64,000 nucleotides of DNA from Paraburkholderia sp. IMGN_8 (GCF_038050405.1 NZ_CP150900.1:4278001-4342000); one strand, 5' to 3'. Numbered from the stretch's first letter, positions 35,695-43,899 are shown. A program made the numbers and translations. The notes: a model not told the origin generated them from the sequence alone.

Positions 35695-36044
35695 GTGCGA
35701 CCTCGCTGGGCCACCACCGGCTCCCTGCTAGCCGGAACTGCTGCCGCATTTGGGGCATCCGCTTGCTGCGCAGGCCCCTTGCTCCTTGTCGTGCTGGGAG
35801 TCGGGGGCGCCTGGGGCTCGCGCCTGACCGCGTTGCAGCCGTTCCAACCCCTGTTTGTCGCCATATCCATCGCCTTTTTCGCGGTCGCTTTCCGCAGGCT
35901 CTACGCCAAATCCGAAGAATGTGCGGTGGGCGAGCTTGCGCGGTGCCTTCGGTGCGACATCGTCAGCGCTTCATTTTCTGGGTCGTGATGCCGGCCGCGC
36001 TCGCGCTGATGTCGTTCCCCCTGTATGCGCCGCTCTTCTATTGA
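35695..36044 (+). pseudogene. merT: mercuric ion transporter MerT, frameshifted
   Basis: From a GTG at 35695 (AAGGAAG upstream) the frame encodes the MerT first helices with the Cys pair in GASACCAGPLLL, then VLGVGGAWGS and LQPFQPLF. It shifts near 35940 and stops early at 35988. One base over, the true C-terminus continues: CAVPSVRHRQRFIFWVV and YAPLFY to 36044. One missing base explains it. The third membrane helix and second Cys pair are therefore out of frame, so mercury import is probably lost, unless the base is a sequencing error. Confidence 0.85.
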
Positions 36045-36053
36045 GTACCTGCC

Positions 36054-36341
36054 ATGAAGAAACTGATTGCTGTGCTCGTCGCGACGGCGTTGACCGTATC
36101 CGCGGCCCTCGCCGAGGGGCTTCGCACGGTCACCCTTGACGTCACGAACATGGATTGCGCTGTGTGTCCGATTACGGTTCGCAAGGCACTTGAGAAAGTG
36201 CCAGGCGTGACCTCGGCAAAGGTCGACTTCGCAAGCAAACGCGCGGAGGTGGTATTTGACCCGAAGAAGGTTTCGGTCGACGCGTTGACGAACGCCACGA
36301 CCGATGCTGGCTATCCGTCTCACGTAAAGCAGGTGCAGTGA
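36054..36341 (+). CDS. merP: periplasmic mercury-binding protein MerP
   Basis: A 95-residue protein with signal peptide KLIAVLVATALTVSAALA and a heavy-metal-associated domain. The metal motif is MDCAVC (NMDCAVCPITVRKAL), close to the family GMTCxxC form. It captures Hg(II) in the periplasm for MerT. The ATG at 36054 lies 9 bases after the merT C-terminal frame. The next gene starts at its last base, so they are coupled. No merA reductase gene was found in this window. Confidence 0.9.
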   Translation: MKKLIAVLVATALTVSAALAEGLRTVTLDVTNMDCAVCPITVRKALEKVPGVTSAKVDFASKRAEVVFDPKKVSVDALTNATTDAGYPSHVKQVQ

Positions 36342-36553
36342 TGGCTGCAGTCGTGCTGGATTCCACCATCACGTGTCCGGTGTGCGGACACAGGAAAGAA
36401 GAGACGATGCCCACTGACGTTTGTGTGTGGTTTTACGAATGCGAGCATTGCAAGGCAGTGCTCAGACCGAAATCCGGGGATTGCTGCGTGTACTGCTCGT
36501 ACGGCACCAACAGGTGCTCGCCGATGCAGCAGTCCGGTTCCTGCTGCGCCTGA
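36341..36553 (+). CDS. GDCCVxC-domain protein
   Basis: A 70-residue Cys-rich protein: TCPVCGHRKEETMPTD, YECEHCKAVLRPK, then SGDCCVYCSYGTNRC. The GDCCVxC motif defines a small family often found in mer and arsenic loci, some members of which are selenoproteins. It probably binds metal or thiol. The start overlaps merP's stop by one base (TGATG). Two decayed copies are at 21885 and 42668. Confidence 0.85.
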   Translation: MAAVVLDSTITCPVCGHRKEETMPTDVCVWFYECEHCKAVLRPKSGDCCVYCSYGTNRCSPMQQSGSCCA

Positions 36554-36604
36554 CCAGGCTCACGCAATAGGCCACGCGCGACGCCGAGTCGGGGGGGCCG
36601 GCAG

Positions 36605-37219
36605 TCACAGCTTCAGGAAACTGCAGTAAAGAAACTGCTGGCTGGAGCCAGCCGGCGTGTGGTGGTCTTCGAGTGTGCCTGTTACCAACTCGAACCCTGC
36701 ACCGAATTCATCGGAGAGCTGTTGTGCGTCGTATCGCCTTACTTCCAGCCCGCTGCACCTGTTTGGTCCCAGTGGTCCGAATGTGGCTATCACAACGTGG
36801 CCATTCGGCCTGAGTGCTCTCGTCAGCACGCGGATGTAAGCGTCCCGTTGCGATGGCTCCATCAGGAAGTGGAAGGCGGCGCGGTCATGCCACACGTCGT
36901 ATCGGTGCTCAGGAAGGTCGACCACCGTAATATCGGATTCGACCCACGTTACCTGCCCGGAGATAGAACCCAAACGCTTCCTTGTCGCATCGATAGCGAC
37001 GGCGGACATATCGAGCACTGTCAGGTCCCGGTATCCGCGCTGAAGTAAATCATCGACCAGCGTCGACTCTCCTCCGCCCACGTCAATAATCGCGGCGTTC
37101 CGGTCCGGCGCGATTTTTTCAATCAGCCTCAGTGAAGTGTCGAGGTGTGACCGATACCAACTGACTGCATCAGGAGCTTTGGACCGGTACACGTCTTCCC
37201 AGTGATTTTTGCTGTCCAT
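36605..37219 (-). CDS. class I SAM-dependent methyltransferase
   Basis: A 204-residue Rossmann-type methyltransferase. Motif I is IIDVGGGESTLVDDLL (near residue 47), the acidic residue after strand 2 is VLDMS, and ESDITVVDLP follows. The start MDSKNHWEDVYRSKAPDAVS (with W-E-x-x-Y) resembles thiopurine or tellurite-type methyltransferases. In this family HFL near the acceptor and the C-terminal ...FLYCSFLKL are common. The substrate is unknown. It stands between the mer genes and the TetR gene, on the opposite strand. Confidence 0.8.
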   Translation of the reverse strand: MDSKNHWEDVYRSKAPDAVSWYRSHLDTSLRLIEKIAPDRNAAIIDVGGGESTLVDDLLQRGYRDLTVLDMSAVAIDATRKRLGSISGQVTWVESDITVVDLPEHRYDVWHDRAAFHFLMEPSQRDAYIRVLTRALRPNGHVVIATFGPLGPNRCSGLEVRRYDAQQLSDEFGAGFELVTGTLEDHHTPAGSSQQFLYCSFLKL

Positions 37220-37346
37220 CTCGCATCCTTAAACGCCGCACCTCGGGCAGTTCCATGATAAGCGAAGCCATTTGGCCACGAAACCGGTGCTGTTAGTCGA
37301 ATAGCCGCACCTGCCTACGCGAAGTTCGATATTTTGGTATAGTTGG

Positions 37347-37364
37347 TCCAGAATCACTTCTGGA
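37347..37364. promoter_or_regulatory. probable TetR operator
   Basis: Perfect inverted repeat TCCAGAA-TCAC-TTCTGGA, ending 6 bases before the TetR gene start. Its position suggests autoregulation; the same regulator may also control the AhpD-like gene. Confidence 0.6.
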
Positions 37365-37370
37365 TGTGAC

Positions 37371-37943
37371 ATGGCAAGGCCACTCGAGTTTGACCGAAAC
37401 CACGCGCTTACATCTGCGGTCGACGCGTTCTGGCGAGACGGATACGCGTCCCTGTCTGCAAACGACCTGGCGGCACACATGGGCGTGGCCAAGTCGTCCA
37501 TGTACAACACCTTCGGGTCGAAGCGGGATGTTCTGATTCAGGCAGTTACCAATTACGCAAGCACGCGAACTGCCGCTGTGCGTGCCACGCTTGGCGGGGG
37601 AAGCACAGGCGCAAAACTGCGCGCGATGCTGCTTGACGTCGCTAGCCACAATGACGGCGGACGGGGTTGTCTGCTTGTCAACACGGCAGTCGAACTGGGG
37701 CCGCACGACGAAGGTGTGAGACAACTCGTCAAAGCGGGGTTCGAGGGCATGATGGGCAGCTTCGAGGAGGTCATCCGGTCCGGTCAGGCACGGGGAGACA
37801 TCGATTCGAAAGTCGACGCCGCGAAGCAGGCCATGACGCTAGTTGCGGGCATCGCCGGTTTGCGCGTAATGGCGAAGAGCGGCTTCACCAAAAAGCAGCT
37901 TGTGCCCTTCGTGGAGACTTTGCTCGCTGGCCTGTTGCTCTAA
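37371..37943 (+). CDS. TetR/AcrR-family repressor
   Basis: A 190-residue regulator. N-terminal HTH: ALTSAVDAFWRDGYASLSAN followed by DLAAHMGVAKSSMYNTFGSK. The C-terminal ligand domain contains GRGCLLVNTAVELGPHD, a phrase typical of TetR regulators of small redox or efflux genes. It probably senses a small reactive molecule and controls the AhpD-like gene 73 bases downstream. A palindrome directly upstream (37347) is its likely operator. Confidence 0.9.
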   Translation: MARPLEFDRNHALTSAVDAFWRDGYASLSANDLAAHMGVAKSSMYNTFGSKRDVLIQAVTNYASTRTAAVRATLGGGSTGAKLRAMLLDVASHNDGGRGCLLVNTAVELGPHDEGVRQLVKAGFEGMMGSFEEVIRSGQARGDIDSKVDAAKQAMTLVAGIAGLRVMAKSGFTKKQLVPFVETLLAGLLL

Positions 37944-38016
37944 TTTTTTTCTCTGTTTTGGACCGAATGGCTCAAAACATGGCGCTTGAAACCAATCCTT
38001 CGCACAAGGAGTTCAC

Positions 38017-38592
38017 ATGAACGCTACTGCAAAGCTTTCTTTTCCGCACCTTACCGTAGACACAGCCGATGCCCGCGCACGGGAAGTCCTGGAGACGGCA
38101 CGCAAGGCAACCGGTGGCATCCCGAACATGTATGCGGGCATGGCCAACATGCCTGCATTGCTCGATACATATCTGCACGGCTATCAGCTCTTCCGGAAGG
38201 AGTCGACGCTCACTTCCGCAGAGCAGGAACTGGTTTTTCTTGTCATCTCGCGCGTGAATGAGTGCACATATTGTGTTGCCGCGCATAGCTGGATTGCTGA
38301 CAAGGTATCGAAAACCCCGGAGCAGGCCATCCAGGCCGTGCGCGACGACGAAATGATTGAGGACCCAAAGCTTCGTGCGCTCGCCGAGTTCACACGGACG
38401 ATGGTGATATCCCGTGGGAATCCGACACAAGCCCAGTTGGAGGCATTCGTGAGCGCAGGTTATACCGAGAAGAACGTGTTGGAAATCATTCTGGCCCTAG
38501 CCGTCAAAACCATCAGTAACTATTCGAATCACCTGCTCCATACTGAGGTTGATGCGAAGTTCGCGAGTACGGCCTGGGCGCCGAAGGCATAG
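38017..38592 (+). CDS. AhpD-like / carboxymuconolactone-decarboxylase-family protein
   Basis: A 191-residue helical protein with the CxxC motif ECTYCVAAHS (near residue 85) of the AhpD alkylhydroperoxidase family. Flanking residues fit the catalytic relay (Glu upstream, His after the second Cys). It is likely a peroxidase or a thiol redox protein that protects against organic peroxides or electrophiles. ATG at 38017 follows AAGGAGTTCAC. It is probably co-regulated by the TetR protein upstream. Confidence 0.88.
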   Translation: MNATAKLSFPHLTVDTADARAREVLETARKATGGIPNMYAGMANMPALLDTYLHGYQLFRKESTLTSAEQELVFLVISRVNECTYCVAAHSWIADKVSKTPEQAIQAVRDDEMIEDPKLRALAEFTRTMVISRGNPTQAQLEAFVSAGYTEKNVLEIILALAVKTISNYSNHLLHTEVDAKFASTAWAPKA

Positions 38593-38717
38593 CCCAAGGC
38601 TCGTCTGGTTACCGGCCGGTGAACAGAATCGTCTTTGAGCTGCAGCGAGAAAGGAACGTTCGAACGCGTAATTTTCTTGAGGACGCTTCGTTTGCCCTCG
38701 TGTGGGGCATCCGGGCG

Positions 38718-39371
38718 TCAGCGCTGCGCCACCCAGCTCAAAAGTCGATGACCGTACCGGCCACTCAATGACAGATAAAGCGCGGCGACGCCAAGGTTCC
38801 ACAGCAATATCATCGCCGTTCCGTCGAGCGGGTGGAGAATTGACAGCGCGACCGCAGTTATTGCGGCAACCGCGAGACTGCCTACCATCGTGACCGGACC
38901 GGGTGACAGTCGAGCGACGTGGCGCAGCATAATCAGCATCACGAGCGATAGCGGCATACCGATTAATACCAGGGTAGCAAAGCATCTGGCCGTTTCGCCA
39001 AGTGACATGCCCTCCGGTCCAATCGTGACCCAATCGGTCAGGCAACCATAGCCAATCGTAGCTACCCAGGCGAGAGAAGCCGGTGCCGGCAACAGAAGCC
39101 AATGGCGAGACCTGCCTGGCACGCTGGCAAGAAATGCCGCTGTGGCGGCCAGAATACCTGTTGCCATCGCTGTAGCTACGCCGATGGCGAAGAGGGGCTG
39201 ATGCAGTTTGACCGGCAGGTCGGCACGCACCCCATGTGCGATACCGACGAAGAGCATCACAGCTGCGGCAAACAACAACCAGCATGCAGCTCTCGCCGCG
39301 GGGGGCCGCAGACGCCGGACCGGTGTTGCGTCCGCGACCAGCACGTCAATCAGGTCGGAGGTCCGAGTCAT
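38718..39371 (-). CDS. nrsF: NrsF-type membrane anti-sigma factor (DUF1109)
   Basis: A 217-residue protein with six hydrophobic segments and a short cytoplasmic N-terminus containing TSDLIDVLVADATPVRRLRP, typical of DUF1109/NrsF. NrsF proteins hold an ECF sigma factor of the SigF type at the membrane and release it under copper, chromate or oxidative stress. It follows the sigma gene with a four-base overlap (ATGA), so sigma and anti-sigma are made in step. Confidence 0.88.
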   Translation of the reverse strand: MTRTSDLIDVLVADATPVRRLRPPAARAACWLLFAAAVMLFVGIAHGVRADLPVKLHQPLFAIGVATAMATGILAATAAFLASVPGRSRHWLLLPAPASLAWVATIGYGCLTDWVTIGPEGMSLGETARCFATLVLIGMPLSLVMLIMLRHVARLSPGPVTMVGSLAVAAITAVALSILHPLDGTAMILLWNLGVAALYLSLSGRYGHRLLSWVAQR

Positions 39372-39937
39372 GATTTGCTACCTCGCTGCCGGAACATTTC
39401 CCGTAATCGTTTCATTGCCCGGTGAGTGGCTACTTTCAACGCCGCAACCGACGTTCCGCTTGCAGCGGCGGCCTCCTGCAGAGACATTTCTTCCAGTTTG
39501 AGCATGCGCATCGCGTCGCGCTGTCCGACAGGCAATTGCTCGATAGCTTCCCTCACCAGGCGGGCATTCACAGCCTCTTCCTGTAAGTTCGCTTCATCAG
39601 CAGCAAAGGTTTCAGGCTCATTTTCCACTGAAGATTCATGTGAGCCGACGCGTCCACGCCGGCGCAGACCGTCGACGATGCGTCTGTTTGCGATAGCGAC
39701 CAGCCACGGTCCGAACGGACGTGACGGGTCGTAGGTGTCGCGTACTGAGTGCAGGGTTAGCAGCACATCCTGAACCGTGTCCTCAATATCGTCGGCATTC
39801 CGGATGTGCCGCGCCGTGAGCGCACGAAGATAGGGGGTTATGTCGTGGAGCAGCCGGCGATAGGCTTCCTGGTTGCCGGTTTGCGCGCTGGCCATGGTGA
39901 TGGACCAGTCCAGTTTGCCATCAGCACGGTTGGCCAC
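39368..39937 (-). CDS. sigF: ECF sigma factor, SigF type
   Basis: About 189 residues. Region 2 (ALTARHIRNADDIEDTVQDV followed by LLTLHSVRDTYDPSRPFGPW) and region 4 (LPVGQRDAMRMLKLEEMSLQ, EAAAASGTSVAALK) are clear. The start is uncertain: GTG at 39937 is chosen because it keeps the helix before region 2; an ATG at 39895 and a longer start near 40026 are possible. It should direct the GTAACC-N16-CGAA promoter at 40085 in front of the divergent buf operon. No such motif was seen before its own gene. Confidence 0.85.
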   Translation of the reverse strand: MANRADGKLDWSITMASAQTGNQEAYRRLLHDITPYLRALTARHIRNADDIEDTVQDVLLTLHSVRDTYDPSRPFGPWLVAIANRRIVDGLRRRGRVGSHESSVENEPETFAADEANLQEEAVNARLVREAIEQLPVGQRDAMRMLKLEEMSLQEAAAASGTSVAALKVATHRAMKRLREMFRQRGSKS

Positions 39938-40084
39938 AGGCTCAGCCTGACGGGCCGACGTGAACGACTCGCGGCCCTCTTTCTTGGAACCTGGAACGCG
40001 ACTGGGTGGGGGTGGATGCCTGAGCATGCGGAAATTTTGTGGCGCGGACGGCAGATTGTCACGCAGAAAAACTTTGCCAGGGCC

Positions 40085-40110
40085 GTAACCTTTTGCAGCG
40101 GCCGGCCGAA
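40085..40110 (+). promoter_or_regulatory. SigF-type promoter of the buf operon
   Basis: GTAACC (40085-40090), exactly 16 bases, CGAA (40107-40110). This equals the GTAACC-N16-CGAA consensus known for Caulobacter SigF. It lies 50 bases before bufA1 and 150 bases from the divergent sigma gene. Confidence 0.8.
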
Positions 40111-40160
40111 CTTTCCTACACGGCCAGAATGCCCGGCCGCAACCCTCAGGAGGAAGCGTG

Positions 40161-40481
40161 ATGAACAAACATATTATGGCCGCCTCGACCTTGTCTTCGG
40201 CAATCGGCCTGGCACTCGCCATGCAGGTGGTACCGGTTCAGGCCCAGACCATGAAGGACATGAGCGGAATGCCGCAAGTTGTGAAGGACAACATGGCCCG
40301 GATGGAAGCGAACAAACTGGAGAAGTGCTACGGCGTCAATGCCGTATCGAAAAATGACTGCGCAGAGGGAGCGCACTCCTGCGCAGGGCAAGCCACCCAG
40401 GCACGTGATGCCAAGTCATTCGTGCTGCTTCCCGCTGGGGATTGCAGCAAAATCCAGGGCGGCAAGCTGAAGCCGGCTTGA
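40161..40481 (+). CDS. bufA1: bufferin-type metallophore precursor, DUF2282 (BufA1)
   Basis: A 106-residue exported protein. Signal peptide: LSSAIGLALAMQVVPVQA. The mature part has the four conserved cysteines of BufA1: EKCYGVNAV, NDCAEG, HSCAGQ and AGDCSKI. The MNIO enzyme BufB is thought to convert such cysteines to copper-binding groups, after which the peptide scavenges copper in the periplasm. The ATG at 40161 follows AGGAGGAAGCGTG. First gene of the operon. Confidence 0.92.
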   Translation: MNKHIMAASTLSSAIGLALAMQVVPVQAQTMKDMSGMPQVVKDNMARMEANKLEKCYGVNAVSKNDCAEGAHSCAGQATQARDAKSFVLLPAGDCSKIQGGKLKPA

Positions 40482-40497
40482 GCGAACGGGGGAGTTC

Positions 40498-41388
40498 ATG
40501 GATGCCGCTTATGCTGCGTCGCAATGTGCGCATGGCCTGATTCCGGCGTGCGCCGGGGTCGGGCTGCGCTCTCGTCATCATCATGAGGTTGTCGAAGGGC
40601 ATCCACCAGCCGCCTGGTTCGAGGTGCACACCGAGAATTACATGGGCGGGGGTAGCGCGCCAGGTTACCTGGAAGCCATCCGCCGGGATTACCCAATCTC
40701 GCTCCACGGGGTGGGCCTTTCGTTGGGCAGCGCCGAAGGGATGGATGCCCAGCATCTTGAGCGTGTGCGCGCTGTCATCAAGCGTGTTGAGCCCGGCCTG
40801 GTTTCTGAACACCTGTCCTGGAGCCTAAGCGGTGGCGTCTACCTCGCCGACCTGCTGCCGCTGCCGATGACGGAAGAAGCGTTGAGCATTGTCTGCACTC
40901 ATGTCGACCAGGCCCAGACTTACCTGCAGCGGCGGATTTCATTAGAAAACCCGTCCACCTATCTGCGTTTTCGCCACTCAACCATCCCGGAATGGGAATT
41001 TCTTGCAGAGGTCGCGCGACGCACGGGGTGTGGCATTCTCTGCGACGTTAATAATATTTATGTCAGTGCCAGCAATCACGGTTGGAACGCACTCGCCTAT
41101 CTCGATGCTCTGCCGGCGAAGTCGGTTACCGAGGTTCACCTGGCCGGGCACAGCGTCCGACAGCTTGACCAGGGCCAGATAATTCGCATCGACGACCACG
41201 GCTCACGCGTCGCGCCTCCAGTGTGGGACCTGTTTGAGCAAGCCCTCAAGCGCTTTGGACCCGCTCCCACGCTGATTGAATGGGACACTGATGTGCCGGC
41301 GCTTGAGGTTCTGATGGAAGAAGCTGCGATTGCAGAGGCCGCTATTGAGAGGCAGCGAAATGACAACCTGTGCACCAACGCTGCTTGA
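40498..41388 (+). CDS. bufB: MNIO-family peptide-modifying oxidase (DUF692, BufB)
   Basis: A 296-residue TIM-barrel, multinuclear non-heme iron oxidase. Metal-site residues are visible in WFEVHTENYM, SEHLSWS, RISLENPSTYL, CDVNNIYVSASNHG and HLAGHS, then LIEWDTDVP. It should modify cysteines of BufA1. It requires the partner BufC, whose gene overlaps its 3' end by 29 bases. Length and order match typical buf operons. Confidence 0.92.
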   Translation: MDAAYAASQCAHGLIPACAGVGLRSRHHHEVVEGHPPAAWFEVHTENYMGGGSAPGYLEAIRRDYPISLHGVGLSLGSAEGMDAQHLERVRAVIKRVEPGLVSEHLSWSLSGGVYLADLLPLPMTEEALSIVCTHVDQAQTYLQRRISLENPSTYLRFRHSTIPEWEFLAEVARRTGCGILCDVNNIYVSASNHGWNALAYLDALPAKSVTEVHLAGHSVRQLDQGQIIRIDDHGSRVAPPVWDLFEQALKRFGPAPTLIEWDTDVPALEVLMEEAAIAEAAIERQRNDNLCTNAA

Positions 41389-42184
41389 GTTGCAATGTGC
41401 GGTCCGCCGGGACTTGCTTGGGATTGCCGATGGCGACGCATGCGAGTACGTCGTGCCGGACGGCCTGGCTCCCCAGGCACGGTTCGCCATTTACCGAAAT
41501 ACGGCGAACAGCACGCTGCTTACAGCGCTGCGGCTGACTTATCCGGCCGTGCAGGCTCTGGTCGGGTCCGAATTCTTCGAAGGCGCAGCCCGACTTTTTA
41601 TTGAGCAATGCCCACCGTCGAGCGCACTGCTAGACAGCTACGGCGAGTCGTTTGCGGAATTTCTGGCACAGATGCCGGAAGCGGCGTCTCTTGACTATCT
41701 GCCAGATACGGCACGACTTGAATGGGCCGTGAATGAGGCGCTGCACGCGCCAGACGCAAAGCCGCTTGACTTACGGCGCCTTGAGCAATTCGACGCAGCC
41801 GACATGCACGCCGTAAGGTTTTTGCCGAGCCCTGCCGCACGGGTACTTGCGTCGTCCTTTCCCGTCGATGCCATCTGGCACGCGGTGTTGACGCGGGACG
41901 ACAGCGCAATGGCGAACATCAATCTGGCCGCTGACCCGGTCTGGTTGTATATCCACCGAGGGCCTTCGGGCGTCGAGGTGAACCGGATGGCGGAAGGGCA
42001 ATGCCGGTTCACGGCTGCCTTGCTTGCGGGGCGCCCCTTGCATGATGCCCTAGTCGACGTGCCGGACGCAGAGACATCTGTCTGGCTCGCACACCTTCTT
42101 GCGTCGGGATGCTTTGTCGACAGCTGCCTATCAGATGAGACATCCATCCAAACCAGCAAAGCAATTGGGAGGCAAATTACATGA
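41360..42184 (+). CDS. bufC: BufC/HvfC-type MNIO partner (DUF2063)
   Basis: A 274-residue protein with an N-terminal DUF2063 domain (LLELQCAVRRDLLG, then ARFAIYRNTANSTLLTALRL and YPAVQALVGSEFF). Partner proteins of this kind recruit the precursor peptide to the MNIO enzyme. It overlaps bufB by 29 bases and bufD by four bases, so the complex subunits are translated together. The ATG at 41360 is set by the conserved start. Confidence 0.9.
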   Translation: MTTCAPTLLELQCAVRRDLLGIADGDACEYVVPDGLAPQARFAIYRNTANSTLLTALRLTYPAVQALVGSEFFEGAARLFIEQCPPSSALLDSYGESFAEFLAQMPEAASLDYLPDTARLEWAVNEALHAPDAKPLDLRRLEQFDAADMHAVRFLPSPAARVLASSFPVDAIWHAVLTRDDSAMANINLAADPVWLYIHRGPSGVEVNRMAEGQCRFTAALLAGRPLHDALVDVPDAETSVWLAHLLASGCFVDSCLSDETSIQTSKAIGRQIT

Positions 42185-42663
42185 TGCCGGAATCGCAATC
42201 CGCTCATCGCAGTTCGATACTGACTGACCGCATCCTACGTGCCGTCGGGTGGCTGGAGCGGGTGCCGTACACGGTTCTCGCGCTTCCACTGAGGCTCGCG
42301 ATTGCCACGGTCTTCTGGAACTCGGCGATGACCAAACTGGCCGACTGGAATGCCGCGCTCGAGTTATTCAGGGAAGACTATCGACTACCGTTGCTTCCTC
42401 CCGAGTTGGCAGCCTACCTGGCGGTGTCAATCGAACTAACGACACCTGTTCTACTTGTGCTCGGCCTGGCGACGCGCCCCGTAGCGTTGGTCCTGCTCGG
42501 CATGACGACTGTAATTGAGGTGTTCGTGTATCCGCAGGCATGGCCCACGCACATTCAATGGGCTGCAATGCTGCTGGTTCTACTGTGCCGGGGCGCCGGA
42601 AAATGGTCATTGGACTACTTGTTATACAGACGCTTTAGTAGCAGCCCGGCGTCAAGGGTGTAA
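42181..42663 (+). CDS. DoxX-family membrane protein of the buf operon
   Basis: A 160-residue membrane protein with four hydrophobic helices. FWNSAMTKLADWNAALELF, ELTTPVLLVLGLATRPVALV and WPTHIQWAAMLLVLL follow the DoxX pattern. DoxX proteins end many bufferin operons (often called BufD); a role in quinone-linked redox support is suspected but not shown. Start codon overlaps the bufC stop (ATGA). Confidence 0.88.
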   Translation: MMPESQSAHRSSILTDRILRAVGWLERVPYTVLALPLRLAIATVFWNSAMTKLADWNAALELFREDYRLPLLPPELAAYLAVSIELTTPVLLVLGLATRPVALVLLGMTTVIEVFVYPQAWPTHIQWAAMLLVLLCRGAGKWSLDYLLYRRFSSSPASRV

Positions 42664-42667
42664 CGCG

Positions 42668-42880
42668 ATGAATACGAGTGTCCGGAATCGACCATCACGT
42701 GTCCCGTGCACTGGCACATGAAGAGCGAGACGTTGCCCGCCAGACGCTTGCTTTCGGTTTTGCGAATGCGAGCATTGCAAGACAGCGCTCAGACCGAAGT
42801 CCGGGGATTGCTGCGTGTACTGCTGGTACGGCACGAACAGGTGCCCGCCGATGCAGCGGTCCGGCTCCGGCTGCATTGAC
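42668..42880 (+). pseudogene. decayed GDCCVxC gene, second copy
   Basis: The sequence matches the GDCCVxC gene at 36341 over most of its length at the DNA level, including 'ccatcacgtgtcc' and the part coding SGDCCVYC. Several small insertions and deletions break the frame before the core motif. It sits directly after the buf operon instead of after merP. Confidence 0.7.
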
Positions 42881-42950
42881 TGACCCACTGGCTCATCCTC
42901 GTGCTGACCCTGTTCAACGGATTGCTTTATGCGGGCTACCTGTTCATTAC

Positions 42951-43190
42951 CGTGTTGCCAGCGCGTTCACCATTGCACTGGCCAAGCGCTTTCACGAGTT
43001 CTTCGGCGTTGTAGCGGGAAAGACGCTGGGCATGATGCTGGCGAACGTGTGAGTCATCTACCTTGGCCACAGGTTCGCCGACCACTTGCCGACGAAGGCA
43101 GTCCACATCCTCGCCGCAGTTATCTTCGTCGTGCTCGGTGGACTTGCTCTCAGAACGGCTCTCTATCCTGCGGCGCATCCGATGTTCTGA
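42951..43190 (+). pseudogene. TMEM165/GDT1-family remnant
   Basis: Reads VASAFTIALAKRFHEFFGVV, AGKTLGMMLANV, an in-frame TGA at about 43050, then VIYLGHRFADHLPTKAVHIL and AAVIFVVLGGLALRTALY. This matches one half of a TMEM165/GDT1 (UPF0016) manganese or calcium transporter, whose typical form has 'VAGTTLGMMLANVPVVxLG'. The N-terminal half is missing and an internal stop is present. Confidence 0.65.
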
Positions 43191-43554
43191 TTGCCCCGCG
43201 ATGAGCACAGTTGCTGGTTTCAATCTGCTCGCGCTGAAATGCCTGGCGAAAGCGCTTACGGCGGACGAAGGCTAATATCGTGGCGTTCGTCATGGGGAAG
43301 AGAAAATTCAGCGCTGCGGTGGCTGACTTCCGTTCGGCGGAATCCTCTGGTAGACACGCTTGCCAGCGTGTCCATCGTTCTTCTTTCGGCCCTCCCATGA
43401 ACATCGACCAGTCCGCCGACGCCAATTCATTATCTATTGACCAATAAGAGCCAGTGAAATGTTCGCGATTCTGCACGACTGCTTCGCGGATTTCAGGAAA
43501 CCGTTGGAACAGCGCTTCAGCGACGACGATGTCGGCGGCGTTCACCTCTTGCAT
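43150..43554 (-). CDS. hypothetical protein, about 134 residues
   Basis: Reads MQEVNAADIVVAEALFQRFP, then REHFTGSYWSIDNELASADW and MTNATILAFVRRKRF. The composition and helices look like a real protein. ATG at 43554 is used; a TTG at 43578 would add eight residues. The C-terminal 25 residues overlap the TMEM165 remnant on the other strand and may be an extension created by that junction. No family recognised. Confidence 0.5.
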   Translation of the reverse strand: MQEVNAADIVVAEALFQRFPEIREAVVQNREHFTGSYWSIDNELASADWSMFMGGPKEERWTRWQACLPEDSAERKSATAALNFLFPMTNATILAFVRRKRFRQAFQREQIETSNCAHRGAIRTSDAPQDREPF

Positions 43555-43743
43555 CGTGCTGGCCAGGCTGTGGGTCAATCGATTGCTCAGCCCGACGATG
43601 TCGCGTGGGGTGAGCGTGACGATGGGACAGAGGCCTTTTCCGGATAAGTCGGGCTCGCTCGGGACAGCCCCGCGTTGCCTTGATTCCCGGCGCGGTGCGA
43701 CCTATTTTTATGATGTGTCCCCCGACACGTTAAGGAGTCTAAA

Positions 43744-43899
43744 ATGCCATCCCCCAGAAAGTCCACGCAGAGTCCCGAAGCCGACATGTCGAGCCGGAAA
43801 AAAGAGGTAGCCGGGCCCAAAAAGGCCGCTGACAAGGCGCAAAGTCATAAGGCCACGCAAGTGGCGAAGCGCACCAAAAGCAGGCAAAAGGCGGAGTGA
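43744..43899 (+). CDS. small Lys-rich basic protein, 51 residues
   Basis: A short gene with a strong site AAGGAGTCTAAA before its ATG. The product begins MPSPRKSTQSPEADMSSRKK and is rich in Lys, Arg, Ser and Ala without hydrophobic segments. It resembles small histone-like or nucleoid-associated basic peptides, but no family is recognised. The ribosome site is the main support. Confidence 0.55.
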   Translation: MPSPRKSTQSPEADMSSRKKEVAGPKKAADKAQSHKATQVAKRTKSRQKAE

